This document shows, piece after piece, positions 6,137 through 11,381 of a DNA stretch of 11,381 bases; position 1 is the first letter of the stretch; each line of letters begins with the position of its first letter. The notes beneath the pieces were generated by a model. That model worked only from the letters and a program-made list of their open reading frames with translations, made no database searches and was not told the DNA's origin. Origin of the DNA: CAYZYK01 sp964482615 (lineage in GTDB: Bacteria > Patescibacteriota > Minisyncoccia > Minisyncoccales > CAYZYK01); assembly GCA_964482615.1 (NCBI GenBank), contig CAYZYK010000022.1, forward strand, positions 1 through 11,381. The letters are read 5' to 3'. Made by a program: the position numbers and the translations under genes.

Positions 6137-8704
6137 TTAACTTTTATTAATTATTAATTCAAATTTTTTCGGATCAATTTCAACTTTATCTCCCCTCTTA
6201 ATTTCATCGCTTAATAAAGCTTGAGCTAAAATATTACTTACTTTGTTTTGAATAACTCTTCTCATCTCTCTTGCCCCAAAAGCAGGATTATAAGATAGGT
6301 CAACTATTTTTTCTTTCAAGGGTTCTGTAACCTCAAATTCAATACCTTTCTCTTTAAGATTCTTTTTTAATGAATTCAACATAAGTTGAGATATACCTAA
6401 AAGACTTTTTTTGCTTAAAGGTTTAAAAATAACTGTAGCATCAAATCGATTAATAAACTCTGGTCTGAAAATTCCTTTTTCAAAAAAGAATCCCAAAAGA
6501 TCATCTTTTATTGTGTTTAATTCTTTGTTTTGTTTCACGTCTTTCCATATAATCTCAGATCCAGCATTTGAGGTGCAAATAATGATTGTATTCATGAAGC
6601 TTACTTTTCTTCCCTGACCATCGGTTATACTTCCTTCATCAAAAACTTGTAAGAATAAATTTAGAATATTAGGATAAGCTTTTTCTATTTCATCCAAAAG
6701 AATCAAAGAAAAGGGATTTTCTCTCGCGGGAGTAGTTAAAAGACCTATTTCTCCTTCACTCCCAATTAATCTTGGAATATCTGATACTTCCTGAAATTCT
6801 GACATATCTAACCTTGTCATGTTTTCTTCTCCCTCAAAATAAATATCAGCTAAAACTTTTGATGTTTCTGTCTTACCAACACCGGTAGGTCCCAAGAACA
6901 AGAAAACACCCATTGGTCTCTCTCGAGGTGTTATCTCAGCCCTGGCTCTTCTGAGAGATGTTGATATTTCAGCAACAGCTTCATTTTGATTAATAATTCT
7001 TCTGTGTATTAAACTTTCTAGATTTAAAAGAATCTTTTTCTCTTCTTCTCTAACTTTTCCAATAGGAATCTCTGTCCTCTCAGATAAAATTTCTTCGATA
7101 TGACTGGGCAAAATTATTCTTTGGTCTTTTTTGCTTGCTATGTAAGCTGCTGCTACTTCCAAGATATCAATTGCTTTTTTAGGAAAAGGTAGGTTGGGTA
7201 AATAGTTTTCAGACAATTCAACTATCTTCCTTACCGCAGGATAAGTAACAAAGATGTCATATTTTTGTTCTAAACTCAAAGCCATATTCTCCAAAATCCT
7301 AATTGTTTCAAGATCTGAAACTTCAGTAACTTCAACCTTTTCAAAGAGCTCAAGTAAAGAAGGATTCTGTTCAATTCTCTTATGAAGACCAGTAAATGTG
7401 GTGATGCCAATAAAGCAAAATTGAGGATATTGAAGATATCTTGCGATTATCCCCGAGATATCAATTGCGCCGGGTCGGAAGGTTTCAACTAAAACATATT
7501 TGTGAAATTCGTCGATTATTAAAATTACATTTCCTGCTTTAACAACTTCTTGAAATATTTTATCTAAAGTAGCTTCAACTTCTTCTGGATCAGTAATTTG
7601 ACTAAGCAAAGAGACAAGATCTAGTTCAACCATTCTTTTGTGATTTAAATTAGGAAGTGATCTTCCTTGATAAATTCTTTGGGCTAGAGATTGAATGATA
7701 CTTTTTCTTCCTGTACCAACCGACCCAACAACCAAAGCATTATTAATTTTAGATCTGGTTAAAACTCTTTCTATTTTCTTAATTTCTTTTCCGTGTCCCA
7801 CGATTTCTTTGAAATACCAGGTGCTTACAATATCACGCCAGTCAATAGAAAACTGATCTAAGGTAATGGTGTATCCTGAAGCCCAATCTTTTCCAATAGA
7901 GCCGTGTTTTGATAAATTCTTTTTTGTCCAAAACTTCTTTCTTTCTTTTTTTCTTCTTTCCAGATAATCAGACCATCTGGTTATATTCTCTATATCTTTT
8001 TCTTTGAATTCCTCTGCTTTAATTAAGAAATCTTTAAAGAAGGGATTGTGTTTTGAAAGCCCCACCAAAATTTCTCTTGGGCTTATTCTTATGTCTTTCT
8101 TTTTTCTTTTTTGGGCTGTTTTTGCAGCCTCAATTATTGTTTTTTGAAAATCTTGAGAGAATTTATCTGAAGCACGTTTTTCTCTTCTTTCCTTTTCAAT
8201 ATAGTTTTTTAATCTCTCTTGAAAATCTTCTGGCTTCAATCCTAATCTCCAAAAAAGATTCTGAGCAATCTTGCTCTCTTTTAAAAGCGAGTAAAAAAGA
8301 ATAGTTGAAGAAATTTTATTAATTTTTCTTTTTTTACAAAACCTGATTGCTGCTCGGATGCTCTTTGCTGCTTCAAAATCTAAAAATTCCGCTAAATTAT
8401 ACCTTTGGGGTTCAACAAGGGCTTCAGAAAGAGGAATTTCAATTTCTGGACTCTTAACTTCTGTTTCAAAAAACAAAGAAACCTGCCAGAAAAATAAAAC
8501 GACAGTTAATAATATAATTGATAAACCCAAAAAGAAATAACTAGATAAAAATTGAAAAATAAAAAATAAAGCAAACAAAAACAGACAAAGAACAAAAAGG
8601 TAAAAGAATATTTTTGTGAAAATACCAGCTAGCTTAAAAAGGGGTAGTTTCTCCCATTTTAGGGCCTGATAAACTGCTGTTTTTTTTAAACTAAAATTGA
8701 ACAT
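6137..8704 (-). CDS. membrane-anchored Clp/Hsp100-like double AAA+ protein with inactive-looking D1
   Basis: An 855-residue ClpB/ClpC-like protein. Two transmembrane helices form a hairpin at about 30-79, which cytosolic Clp ATPases lack. A Clp_N-like double repeat follows (about 103-240), then D1 (about 295-540) and D2 (about 555-850). There is no ClpB-type coiled-coil M domain. D1 Walker A reads GSVGTGRKS (327-335), so the lysine position is Arg333. Walker B IIDE (396-399) is kept. The ERRF arginine-finger position reads LELF (451-454). D2 is intact in its ATPase core: GPTGVGKT (605-612), LLDE (669-672), SN sensor 1 (712-713), Arg753 in RPEFINR, and GAR sensor 2 (810-812). The D1 KYRGEFEER and D2 GYVGYEEGG pore loops are missing, and no ClpP-binding tripeptide sits where ClpC/ClpA carry it. 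It begins 1 nt after its upstream neighbour. Role: probably membrane protein remodelling; substrate unknown. Confidence 0.85.
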   Translation of the reverse strand: MFNFSLKKTAVYQALKWEKLPLFKLAGIFTKIFFYLFVLCLFLFALFFIFQFLSSYFFLGLSIILLTVVLFFWQVSLFFETEVKSPEIEIPLSEALVEPQRYNLAEFLDFEAAKSIRAAIRFCKKRKINKISSTILFYSLLKESKIAQNLFWRLGLKPEDFQERLKNYIEKERREKRASDKFSQDFQKTIIEAAKTAQKRKKKDIRISPREILVGLSKHNPFFKDFLIKAEEFKEKDIENITRWSDYLERRKKERKKFWTKKNLSKHGSIGKDWASGYTITLDQFSIDWRDIVSTWYFKEIVGHGKEIKKIERVLTRSKINNALVVGSVGTGRKSIIQSLAQRIYQGRSLPNLNHKRMVELDLVSLLSQITDPEEVEATLDKIFQEVVKAGNVILIIDEFHKYVLVETFRPGAIDISGIIARYLQYPQFCFIGITTFTGLHKRIEQNPSLLELFEKVEVTEVSDLETIRILENMALSLEQKYDIFVTYPAVRKIVELSENYLPNLPFPKKAIDILEVAAAYIASKKDQRIILPSHIEEILSERTEIPIGKVREEEKKILLNLESLIHRRIINQNEAVAEISTSLRRARAEITPRERPMGVFLFLGPTGVGKTETSKVLADIYFEGEENMTRLDMSEFQEVSDIPRLIGSEGEIGLLTTPARENPFSLILLDEIEKAYPNILNLFLQVFDEGSITDGQGRKVSFMNTIIICTSNAGSEIIWKDVKQNKELNTIKDDLLGFFFEKGIFRPEFINRFDATVIFKPLSKKSLLGISQLMLNSLKKNLKEKGIEFEVTEPLKEKIVDLSYNPAFGAREMRRVIQNKVSNILAQALLSDEIKRGDKVEIDPKKFELIINKS

Positions 8705-8705
8705 A

Positions 8706-9110
8706 TTAGAAATAAACTAAAAGTCTTAATCCGACAATAAATCCTATTACCAACAAAACAGGTAAAAATAACCAAGATAAGATAATAATAGCACCCAAAA
8801 AGAAGATTAAAATTTCAGAAATAATTCCACCTAATATTAAAAAGAGCCTCATTAAAGCTCCCAGGAATCGTGAGAAAATATTAGAAATAAAGTTCTCAAG
8901 ATATATTTTTATATCAAATCCTCGAGGATACTCCCAAGCTGTTCTTCTCCAAGGAGTAAAAAGAGTTCTAAAAAGAAGAGGAATAGAAAAATATTCTAAG
9001 TTAAAAGCAAGTAAGTTCTTCCATCCTTTTGATATCTCACTTGGCATTTTCTTAAAATACCAAGAAATCCATAAAGATATTATATTTGTTCTCAAAGAAA
9101 TATTAGGCAT
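8706..9110 (-). CDS. small conserved-looking membrane protein with C-terminal transmembrane hairpin
   Basis: A 134-residue protein. The N-terminal half has amphipathic segments and a distinctive aromatic/basic stretch, EYFSIPLLFRTLFTPWRR (39-56), followed by RGFD (63-66). The C-terminal half is strongly hydrophobic with two likely helices (about 85-107 and 108-133). I associate the FTPWRR...RGFD pattern with an uncharacterised family in Patescibacteria, from memory only. Its ATG shares one base with the stop of the upstream gene (TAATG), and its own stop is 1 nt from the AAA+ start. All three are therefore probably translationally coupled and made in fixed ratio. Function is unknown; a membrane partner or adaptor of the AAA+ protein is the best inference. 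Confidence 0.8.
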   Translation of the reverse strand: MPNISLRTNIISLWISWYFKKMPSEISKGWKNLLAFNLEYFSIPLLFRTLFTPWRRTAWEYPRGFDIKIYLENFISNIFSRFLGALMRLFLILGGIISEILIFFLGAIIILSWLFLPVLLVIGFIVGLRLLVYF

Positions 9111-9451
9111 TATTTTCTTATTAGTTGAATTCCAATAGATGAAATTTTACTTGCAGCAAAAACAAAAATTCCAATCATTATTGACCAACTTATCAGATTT
9201 AAAAGTTTAGAAATAGAATCTGGTGGGATCATTCCTTCAAGTTGCTGTTTTATTAATTCTCTAATTTGGTCCTCTCTATTTTGTAAACTGCCCGAGGAAG
9301 GTGAAATATCTATTTTTTCTTCTGAAAGTTCAAAGATTTCTGGAGGATTGGTTTTGTCTGTGAAAATATTATAGGTGCCGTAAAGACTCCAGCAGATTAT
9401 TACTAAACCCAAGAATAGAAGAAAATATCCGAAAATTTTATTAAAATTCAT
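9110..9451 (-). CDS. small two-helix membrane protein of unknown function
   Basis: A 113-residue protein with a first transmembrane helix at about 7-27 and a second at about 84-108. Between them is a polar loop of about 55 residues containing a short predicted helix, DQIRELIKQQLEGMIPPDS (61-79). Both termini probably lie on the same side of the membrane, with Lys/Arg at the extreme C-terminus. The start overlaps the end of the upstream gene by 11 nt, and the stop overlaps the next start by one base. This is operon-style packing with the other membrane protein and the AAA+ gene. No enzymatic motif is visible. It may be a structural subunit of a complex with its neighbours. Confidence 0.8.
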   Translation of the reverse strand: MNFNKIFGYFLLFLGLVIICWSLYGTYNIFTDKTNPPEIFELSEEKIDISPSSGSLQNREDQIRELIKQQLEGMIPPDSISKLLNLISWSIMIGIFVFAASKISSIGIQLIRK

Positions 9452-9752
9452 GTTTTTTTGTTAATTTATTTTTAATATCTTCGGGAATTGGAATTTCTTC
9501 CCCCACAGGACTTTCCCCCGGATAACGCCAAGCAGCAATTATTTTCCTTTTCTTTTTTGTGTCATGGTACATTACCCAAATTTCACCTTTGTAATTCTTT
9601 TTGAAAAAAGGCTTCATAACAGCGACTGTTTGGGGAGCTATCCCCTTTTCTTTTCGCTTAGGGTCTTGAATTGCTTTTCTTACCTTCGTTTTGGAAAGAT
9701 TATATTCTCTCATTTTCTGCTTGGAATGTTTGGTCCAGAAAAAAGAAATCAT
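9441..9752 (-). CDS. small basic DUF4258-like protein
   Basis: A 103-residue basic protein. The N-terminus, WTKHSKQKMREYNLSKTKVRKAI (6-28), has the pattern H-x3-KM-x2-(Y/R)-x-(L/I)-x4-V seen at the start of DUF4258/RelE-like toxin-fold proteins. It is followed by IAPQTVAVMKP (38-48), the beta-strand EIWVMYHD (57-64), IIAAWRYPGESP (71-82) and IPIPEDI (87-93). RelE-type RNases have a comparable layout, but I see no adjacent antitoxin gene and cannot name catalytic residues, so toxin activity is not claimed. I recall similar stand-alone proteins in Patescibacteria. Its ATG lies one base after the 3' end of tRNA-Val, and it overlaps the next gene by 11 nt. It thus opens the protein-coding part of the AAA+/membrane operon. 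Confidence 0.7.
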   Translation of the reverse strand: MISFFWTKHSKQKMREYNLSKTKVRKAIQDPKRKEKGIAPQTVAVMKPFFKKNYKGEIWVMYHDTKKKRKIIAAWRYPGESPVGEEIPIPEDIKNKLTKKHEF

Positions 9753-9753
9753 G

Positions 9754-9825
9754 TGGGCAATGCAGGATTTGAACCTACGACCCCTGCCATGTGAAGACAG
9801 TGCTCTGCCGCTGAGCTAATTGCCC
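9754..9825 (-). tRNA. tRNA-Val, anticodon CAC
   Basis: A 72-nt cloverleaf on the minus strand. It has acceptor GGGCAAT/ATTGCCC, D-arm GCTC-AGCGGCA-GAGC, anticodon stem CTGTC/GGCAG around loop TTCACAT, and T-arm GTAGG-TTCAAAT-CCTGC. The anticodon CAC reads GUG valine codons, and the body (GGGCAATTAGCTCAG) resembles bacterial tRNA-Val. The discriminator is A, followed by CAT rather than CCA, so CCA is added post-transcriptionally. The AT of that CAT is already the start codon of the downstream gene. Confidence 0.95.
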
Positions 9826-9832
9826 TCCATTT

Positions 9833-9860
9833 ATTTTAACATTTTTATCTGAAGAAGCAA
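9833..9860 (-). promoter_or_regulatory. possible promoter for tRNA-Val and the downstream operon
   Basis: Minus strand TAAAAT (9833-9838, five of six -10 bases) lies 7 nt before the tRNA 5' end. A weak TTGCTT (9855-9860) precedes it by 16 nt. It sits directly after the rplL terminator, where a new promoter is needed. The start site would fall within a base or two of the mature tRNA end. Confidence 0.4.
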
Positions 9861-9861
9861 T

Positions 9862-9897
9862 AAAAAAGACAAAACCCCTTCTAATCTGAGGGGTCTT
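9862..9897 (-). terminator. intrinsic terminator of the rplJ-rplL operon
   Basis: On the minus strand AAGACCCCT (9889-9897) pairs with AGGGGTTTT (9871-9879) in a 9-bp stem with one G-U pair and a 9-nt loop. It is followed by GTC and a run of six Ts (9862-9867). It lies 33 nt after the rplL stop and separates this operon from tRNA-Val. Confidence 0.85.
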
Positions 9898-9930
9898 ATC
9901 TTCAAATCAAAAGGCTGATCAGTCTGGATC

Positions 9931-10579
9931 TTATTTCAGTTCCACTTTTGCTCCAGCTTCTTCAAATTTTTTCTTAATCTCTTCTGCCTCTTCTTTCTTA
10001 ACGTTTTCTTTAATCACCTGGGGAGAATCAACTGCTTTATCAACTATTTCTTTTGAATCCTTAAGTCCCTTGTCTGTTATATCCCGGACAGCTTTAATAA
10101 CTTCAATTTTCTTGGATCCAATATCAGTTAATTCAATGTTGTAGGCTGCTTTTTCTTCGGTTTCCTCTCCACCTCCAGCTACCCCAGGAGCACCTCCACC
10201 CATAACAACTTGGGGGACAGCTGTTACTCCAAATTTCTTTTCTAAAATTTTTACTAATTCTGCTAAATCAGCAACTTTCATTTCCTCTATTTTTTCAACT
10301 AAATCTTTAAATTTAGCTGGAATCTCTACTACTTCTTCCTCCTCTTCTCTTGGTTTTTCTGTAGAAGGTTCTTTCTTCTCTTCTTTCTTCTCTTCTTTCT
10401 TCTCTTCTTTCTTCTCTTCTTTCTTCTCTTCTTTCNNNNNNNNNNNNNNNNNNNNNNNNNNNNNNNNNNNNNNNNNNNNNNNNNNNNNNNNNNNNNNNNN
10501 NNNNNNNNNNNNNNNNNNNNNNNNNNNNNNNNNNNTTCTCTTCTTCTGATTTTTCTTCTTTTTTGTTTTTTTCGACCAT
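9931..10579 (-). CDS. rplL: 50S ribosomal protein L7/L12, split by an assembly gap
   Basis: L7/L12 forms the flexible ribosomal stalk dimers that bind L10 and recruit translation factors. The C-terminal domain is unmistakable: KKIEVIKAVRDITDKGLKD and KKKFEEAGAKVELK at the end. Reading upstream of the internal Met at 10281 in the same frame gives VEIPAKFKDLVEKIEE, the first half of the N-terminal dimerisation domain, so 10281 is not the real start. Further upstream come an acidic linker and EKKE repeats up to the 100-N gap. On the far side, ATG at 10579 opens MVEKNKKEEKSEEE, which enters the same repeat. Without the Ns the interval is 549 nt, an exact 182-codon frame plus stop; the literal 100 Ns break the frame. 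The gene lies 67 nt after rplJ and before a terminator. The number of missing repeats is unknown. Confidence 0.88.
10369..10435 (-). repeat. 12-nt tandem repeat inside rplL encoding (EKKE)n
   Basis: The 12-mer TTCTTTCTTCTC (plus strand) is repeated perfectly five times from 10369 to 10428, plus 7 nt of a sixth copy up to the N gap. In the rplL frame each unit encodes Glu-Lys-Lys-Glu. The sequence beyond the gap (GAG AA on the minus strand at its edge) is in the same repeat phase, so the array probably continues through it. Confidence 0.93.
10436..10535. other. assembly gap of exactly 100 Ns
   Basis: Exactly 100 undetermined bases interrupt the rplL repeat. The round number suggests a placeholder rather than a measured size. 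Both flanks are in the same codon and repeat phase, so the real missing length should be a multiple of 12, possibly zero. Confidence 0.95.
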
Positions 10580-10646
10580 TTTAGGTTTAGATTTCTAGTT
10601 CAATATTTCAACAATAATTAAAAGATTGAATCTAAATATCTAAAGA

Positions 10647-11165
10647 TTAATTTTTAATTTGTTTTAATGCAATGACTAATTTTTGCAAATTACTCTTTAA
10701 AACTCCGACAAAATTTGAGGTTGGAGCAGAGACGATATTCGTTAAACCAGCTAAAAGTTCTTCTCTGGTCGGTAATTTAGCTATAGCAATTACGTCTTCG
10801 GCCAATTTAAATTCTTGATCTAAATAACCACCCAATATTTCTAAATTCTTGTTTTGTTCTGAAAATTGATAACTTATTTTGGGAGACTTATTTTCTTTCT
10901 CAAAACAGAAGATTAAAGCAAGCTGGCCGGAAATTTCATCAATTTTTTTTGAAATAGAAATTTTAGCTTTCCTTAAAGCTATTTTAAACAAAGATTTTTT
11001 AACTACCTGAAAAACGCAACCCGCCTTTTCTAATTTACCCTTTAGTTCAAATATTTTATCTGAACTGAGACCAGAAAAATCAACAAAAATCATTGACTTC
11101 TGTCTATCAAGTTTCTCTTTAACATCTTCAATTACTTCTTTTTTTCTTTCTTTGGTTAAAGCCAT
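10647..11165 (-). CDS. rplJ: 50S ribosomal protein L10
   Basis: A 172-residue L10, the base of the ribosomal stalk. It binds 23S rRNA helix 42 and carries L7/L12 dimers on its C-terminal helix. The start at MALTKERKKEVIEDV is the usual L10 beginning. A longer in-frame TTG start at 11198 would lie inside the attenuator hairpin and is rejected. Family landmarks are SMIFVDFSGLSS (34-45 counted from the extended frame; 23-34 from this Met), FQVVKKSLFKIAL, the LPTREELLAGL segment, and the C-terminal helix FVGVLKSNLQKLVIALKQI. It heads the rplJ-rplL operon behind an L10 leader and terminator-like hairpin, so it is probably autoregulated by the L10-L7/L12 complex. There is no Shine-Dalgarno; the leader just before the ATG is the U-tract of the attenuator. 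Confidence 0.95.
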   Translation of the reverse strand: MALTKERKKEVIEDVKEKLDRQKSMIFVDFSGLSSDKIFELKGKLEKAGCVFQVVKKSLFKIALRKAKISISKKIDEISGQLALIFCFEKENKSPKISYQFSEQNKNLEILGGYLDQEFKLAEDVIAIAKLPTREELLAGLTNIVSAPTSNFVGVLKSNLQKLVIALKQIKN

Positions 11166-11169
11166 GTTG

Positions 11170-11197
11170 AAAATAAAAATGTCTGTTCCCACAGACA
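11170..11197 (-). terminator. attenuator hairpin in the rplJ leader
   Basis: Minus strand TGTCTGT (11191-11197) pairs perfectly with ACAGACA (11180-11186) around loop GGGA. It is followed by TTTTTATTTT, ending 4 nt before the rplJ ATG. It has intrinsic-terminator form despite a short 7-bp stem. Its 5' arm lies within a 10-nt segment that is fully complementary to the L10 leader, which makes it a likely regulated attenuator. Confidence 0.7.
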
Positions 11198-11223
11198 AAG
11201 TTAATAAAAATAAAAACCTTTTT

Positions 11224-11271
11224 GGGCCTCGATAGGATTTACACCTTAAAGCTACCTATTGTCTGTGGCTT
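11224..11271 (-). ncRNA. L10 leader (ribosomal protein autoregulatory RNA)
   Basis: On the minus strand the RNA contains GCCACAGACAATAGGTAGC, then a small loop region, then ATCCTATCGAGGCCC. ATAGG pairs with CCTAT, and the outer GCC pairs with GGC. The intervening ACAGACA/CGA bases have the bulge and G-A character of the L10-binding kink-turn. The pattern GACAnTAGG...CCTAnCGAGG matches the known L10 leader motif found upstream of rplJ in many bacteria, which mimics the L10 site on 23S rRNA. It starts about 7-10 nt after the predicted transcription start and precedes rplJ. Confidence 0.8.
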
Positions 11272-11284
11272 CTTTTATGTTATT

Positions 11285-11312
11285 AGTTTAATCTTTTTGA
11301 AGAAATTGTCAA
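11285..11312 (-). promoter_or_regulatory. putative sigma70-type promoter of rplJ-rplL
   Basis: A perfect -35 TTGACA (11307-11312, minus strand) is followed after 16 nt by TAAACT (11285-11290), a four-of-six -10. Transcription would begin near 11278, just before the L10 leader. Confidence 0.7.
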
Positions 11313-11344
11313 GTCCTATTTTACCATTGTGATACCAACGTGAT

Positions 11345-11380
11345 AATGTCAGGGTAGGGCAAAGTAGAAATGTCAGGGTA
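11345..11380. repeat. pair of 12-bp direct repeats at the window edge
   Basis: AATGTCAGGGTA occurs at 11345-11356 and again, identical, at 11369-11380, a period of 24 bp. The repeats lie upstream of the rplJ promoter and run to the last bases of the window. They begin with TGTCA after the first two As, like the ends of some insertion sequences that carry multiple terminal repeats, but no transposase is visible here. Confidence 0.6.
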
Positions 11381-11381
11381 A

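Noticed and set aside
6460..6510. LGF in the AAA+ protein (residues 736-738) as a ClpP-binding tripeptide
   Set aside because: It falls in the helix just before RPEFINR, equivalent to MGEL in ClpC, not in the ClpP-contacting loop, so a ClpP partnership is not supported.
8053..8540. Plus-strand ORFs inside the AAA+ gene
   Set aside because: They are antisense shadows of a gene whose protein motifs are clear, with low-complexity products.
9564..9794. Plus-strand ORF of 76 codons ending in GFEPTTPAM
   Set aside because: Its end is the antisense translation of tRNA-Val (a classic spurious product), and the rest overlaps the DUF4258-like gene.
10369..10435. CRISPR-like array
   Set aside because: The 12-nt units are contiguous with no spacers and encode an in-frame protein repeat.
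10313..10579. Separate 88-codon Arg/Glu-rich gene across the N gap
   Set aside because: Its frame after the Ns is an artefact of the 100-N placeholder. Only its first 14 codons are real, and they belong to rplL.
10647..11198. Longer rplJ beginning at a TTG at 11198
   Set aside because: The extra residues would be encoded by the attenuator hairpin and U-tract, while MALTKERKK at 11165 matches usual L10 starts.

Overview
The window looks like a piece of a small, AT-rich genome of the Candidate Phyla Radiation / Patescibacteria (Parcubacteria-like) type. This is inferred from a reduced division/cell-wall cluster, an L7/L12 protein with a charged N-terminal extension, small conserved membrane families I associate with that group, near-absence of Shine-Dalgarno sequences, and tRNAs without encoded CCA. 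No 16S rRNA is present, so the placement is inference. All recognised genes lie on the minus strand, so the reading order is from right (11381) to left (1).

Right block (about 11381 to 9862): the rplJ-rplL ribosomal stalk operon. It has a sigma70-like promoter (11285-11312), an L10 leader RNA (about 11224-11271), an attenuator hairpin with a U-tract directly before the rplJ ATG (11170-11197), rplJ (L10), rplL (L7/L12) and a terminator (9862-9897). rplL is interrupted by exactly 100 Ns inside a 12-nt tandem repeat. Removing the Ns restores one reading frame from 10579 to 9931. Two 12-bp direct repeats sit at the extreme right edge.

Middle block (9838 to 4881): one apparent transcription unit. 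It holds tRNA-Val(CAC), a small DUF4258-like protein whose ATG starts one base after the tRNA, two small membrane proteins, a large membrane-anchored Clp/Hsp100-like AAA+ protein, and a membrane-anchored extracytoplasmic protein, closed by a strong hairpin terminator (4881-4908). Genes overlap or abut, which suggests one membrane machine. The AAA+ protein is the most unusual gene here: its first ATPase ring looks catalytically dead and both pore loops lack the usual aromatic motif.

Intergenic control region (4698-4980): after the terminator come four matches to the DnaA-box consensus TTWTNCACA in one orientation, a promoter, and a 10-bp-phased array of TGGGA-type MraZ boxes leading into mraZ.

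Left block (4697 to 4): a dcw (division and cell wall) cluster, mraZ-rsmH-ftsL-ftsI-murF-like, followed by tRNA-Glu(CTC). MraZ probably represses the cluster. RsmH modifies 16S rRNA. FtsL and FtsI belong to the septal peptidoglycan machine. The MurF-like protein lacks the N-terminal UDP-binding domain and most catalytic motifs.
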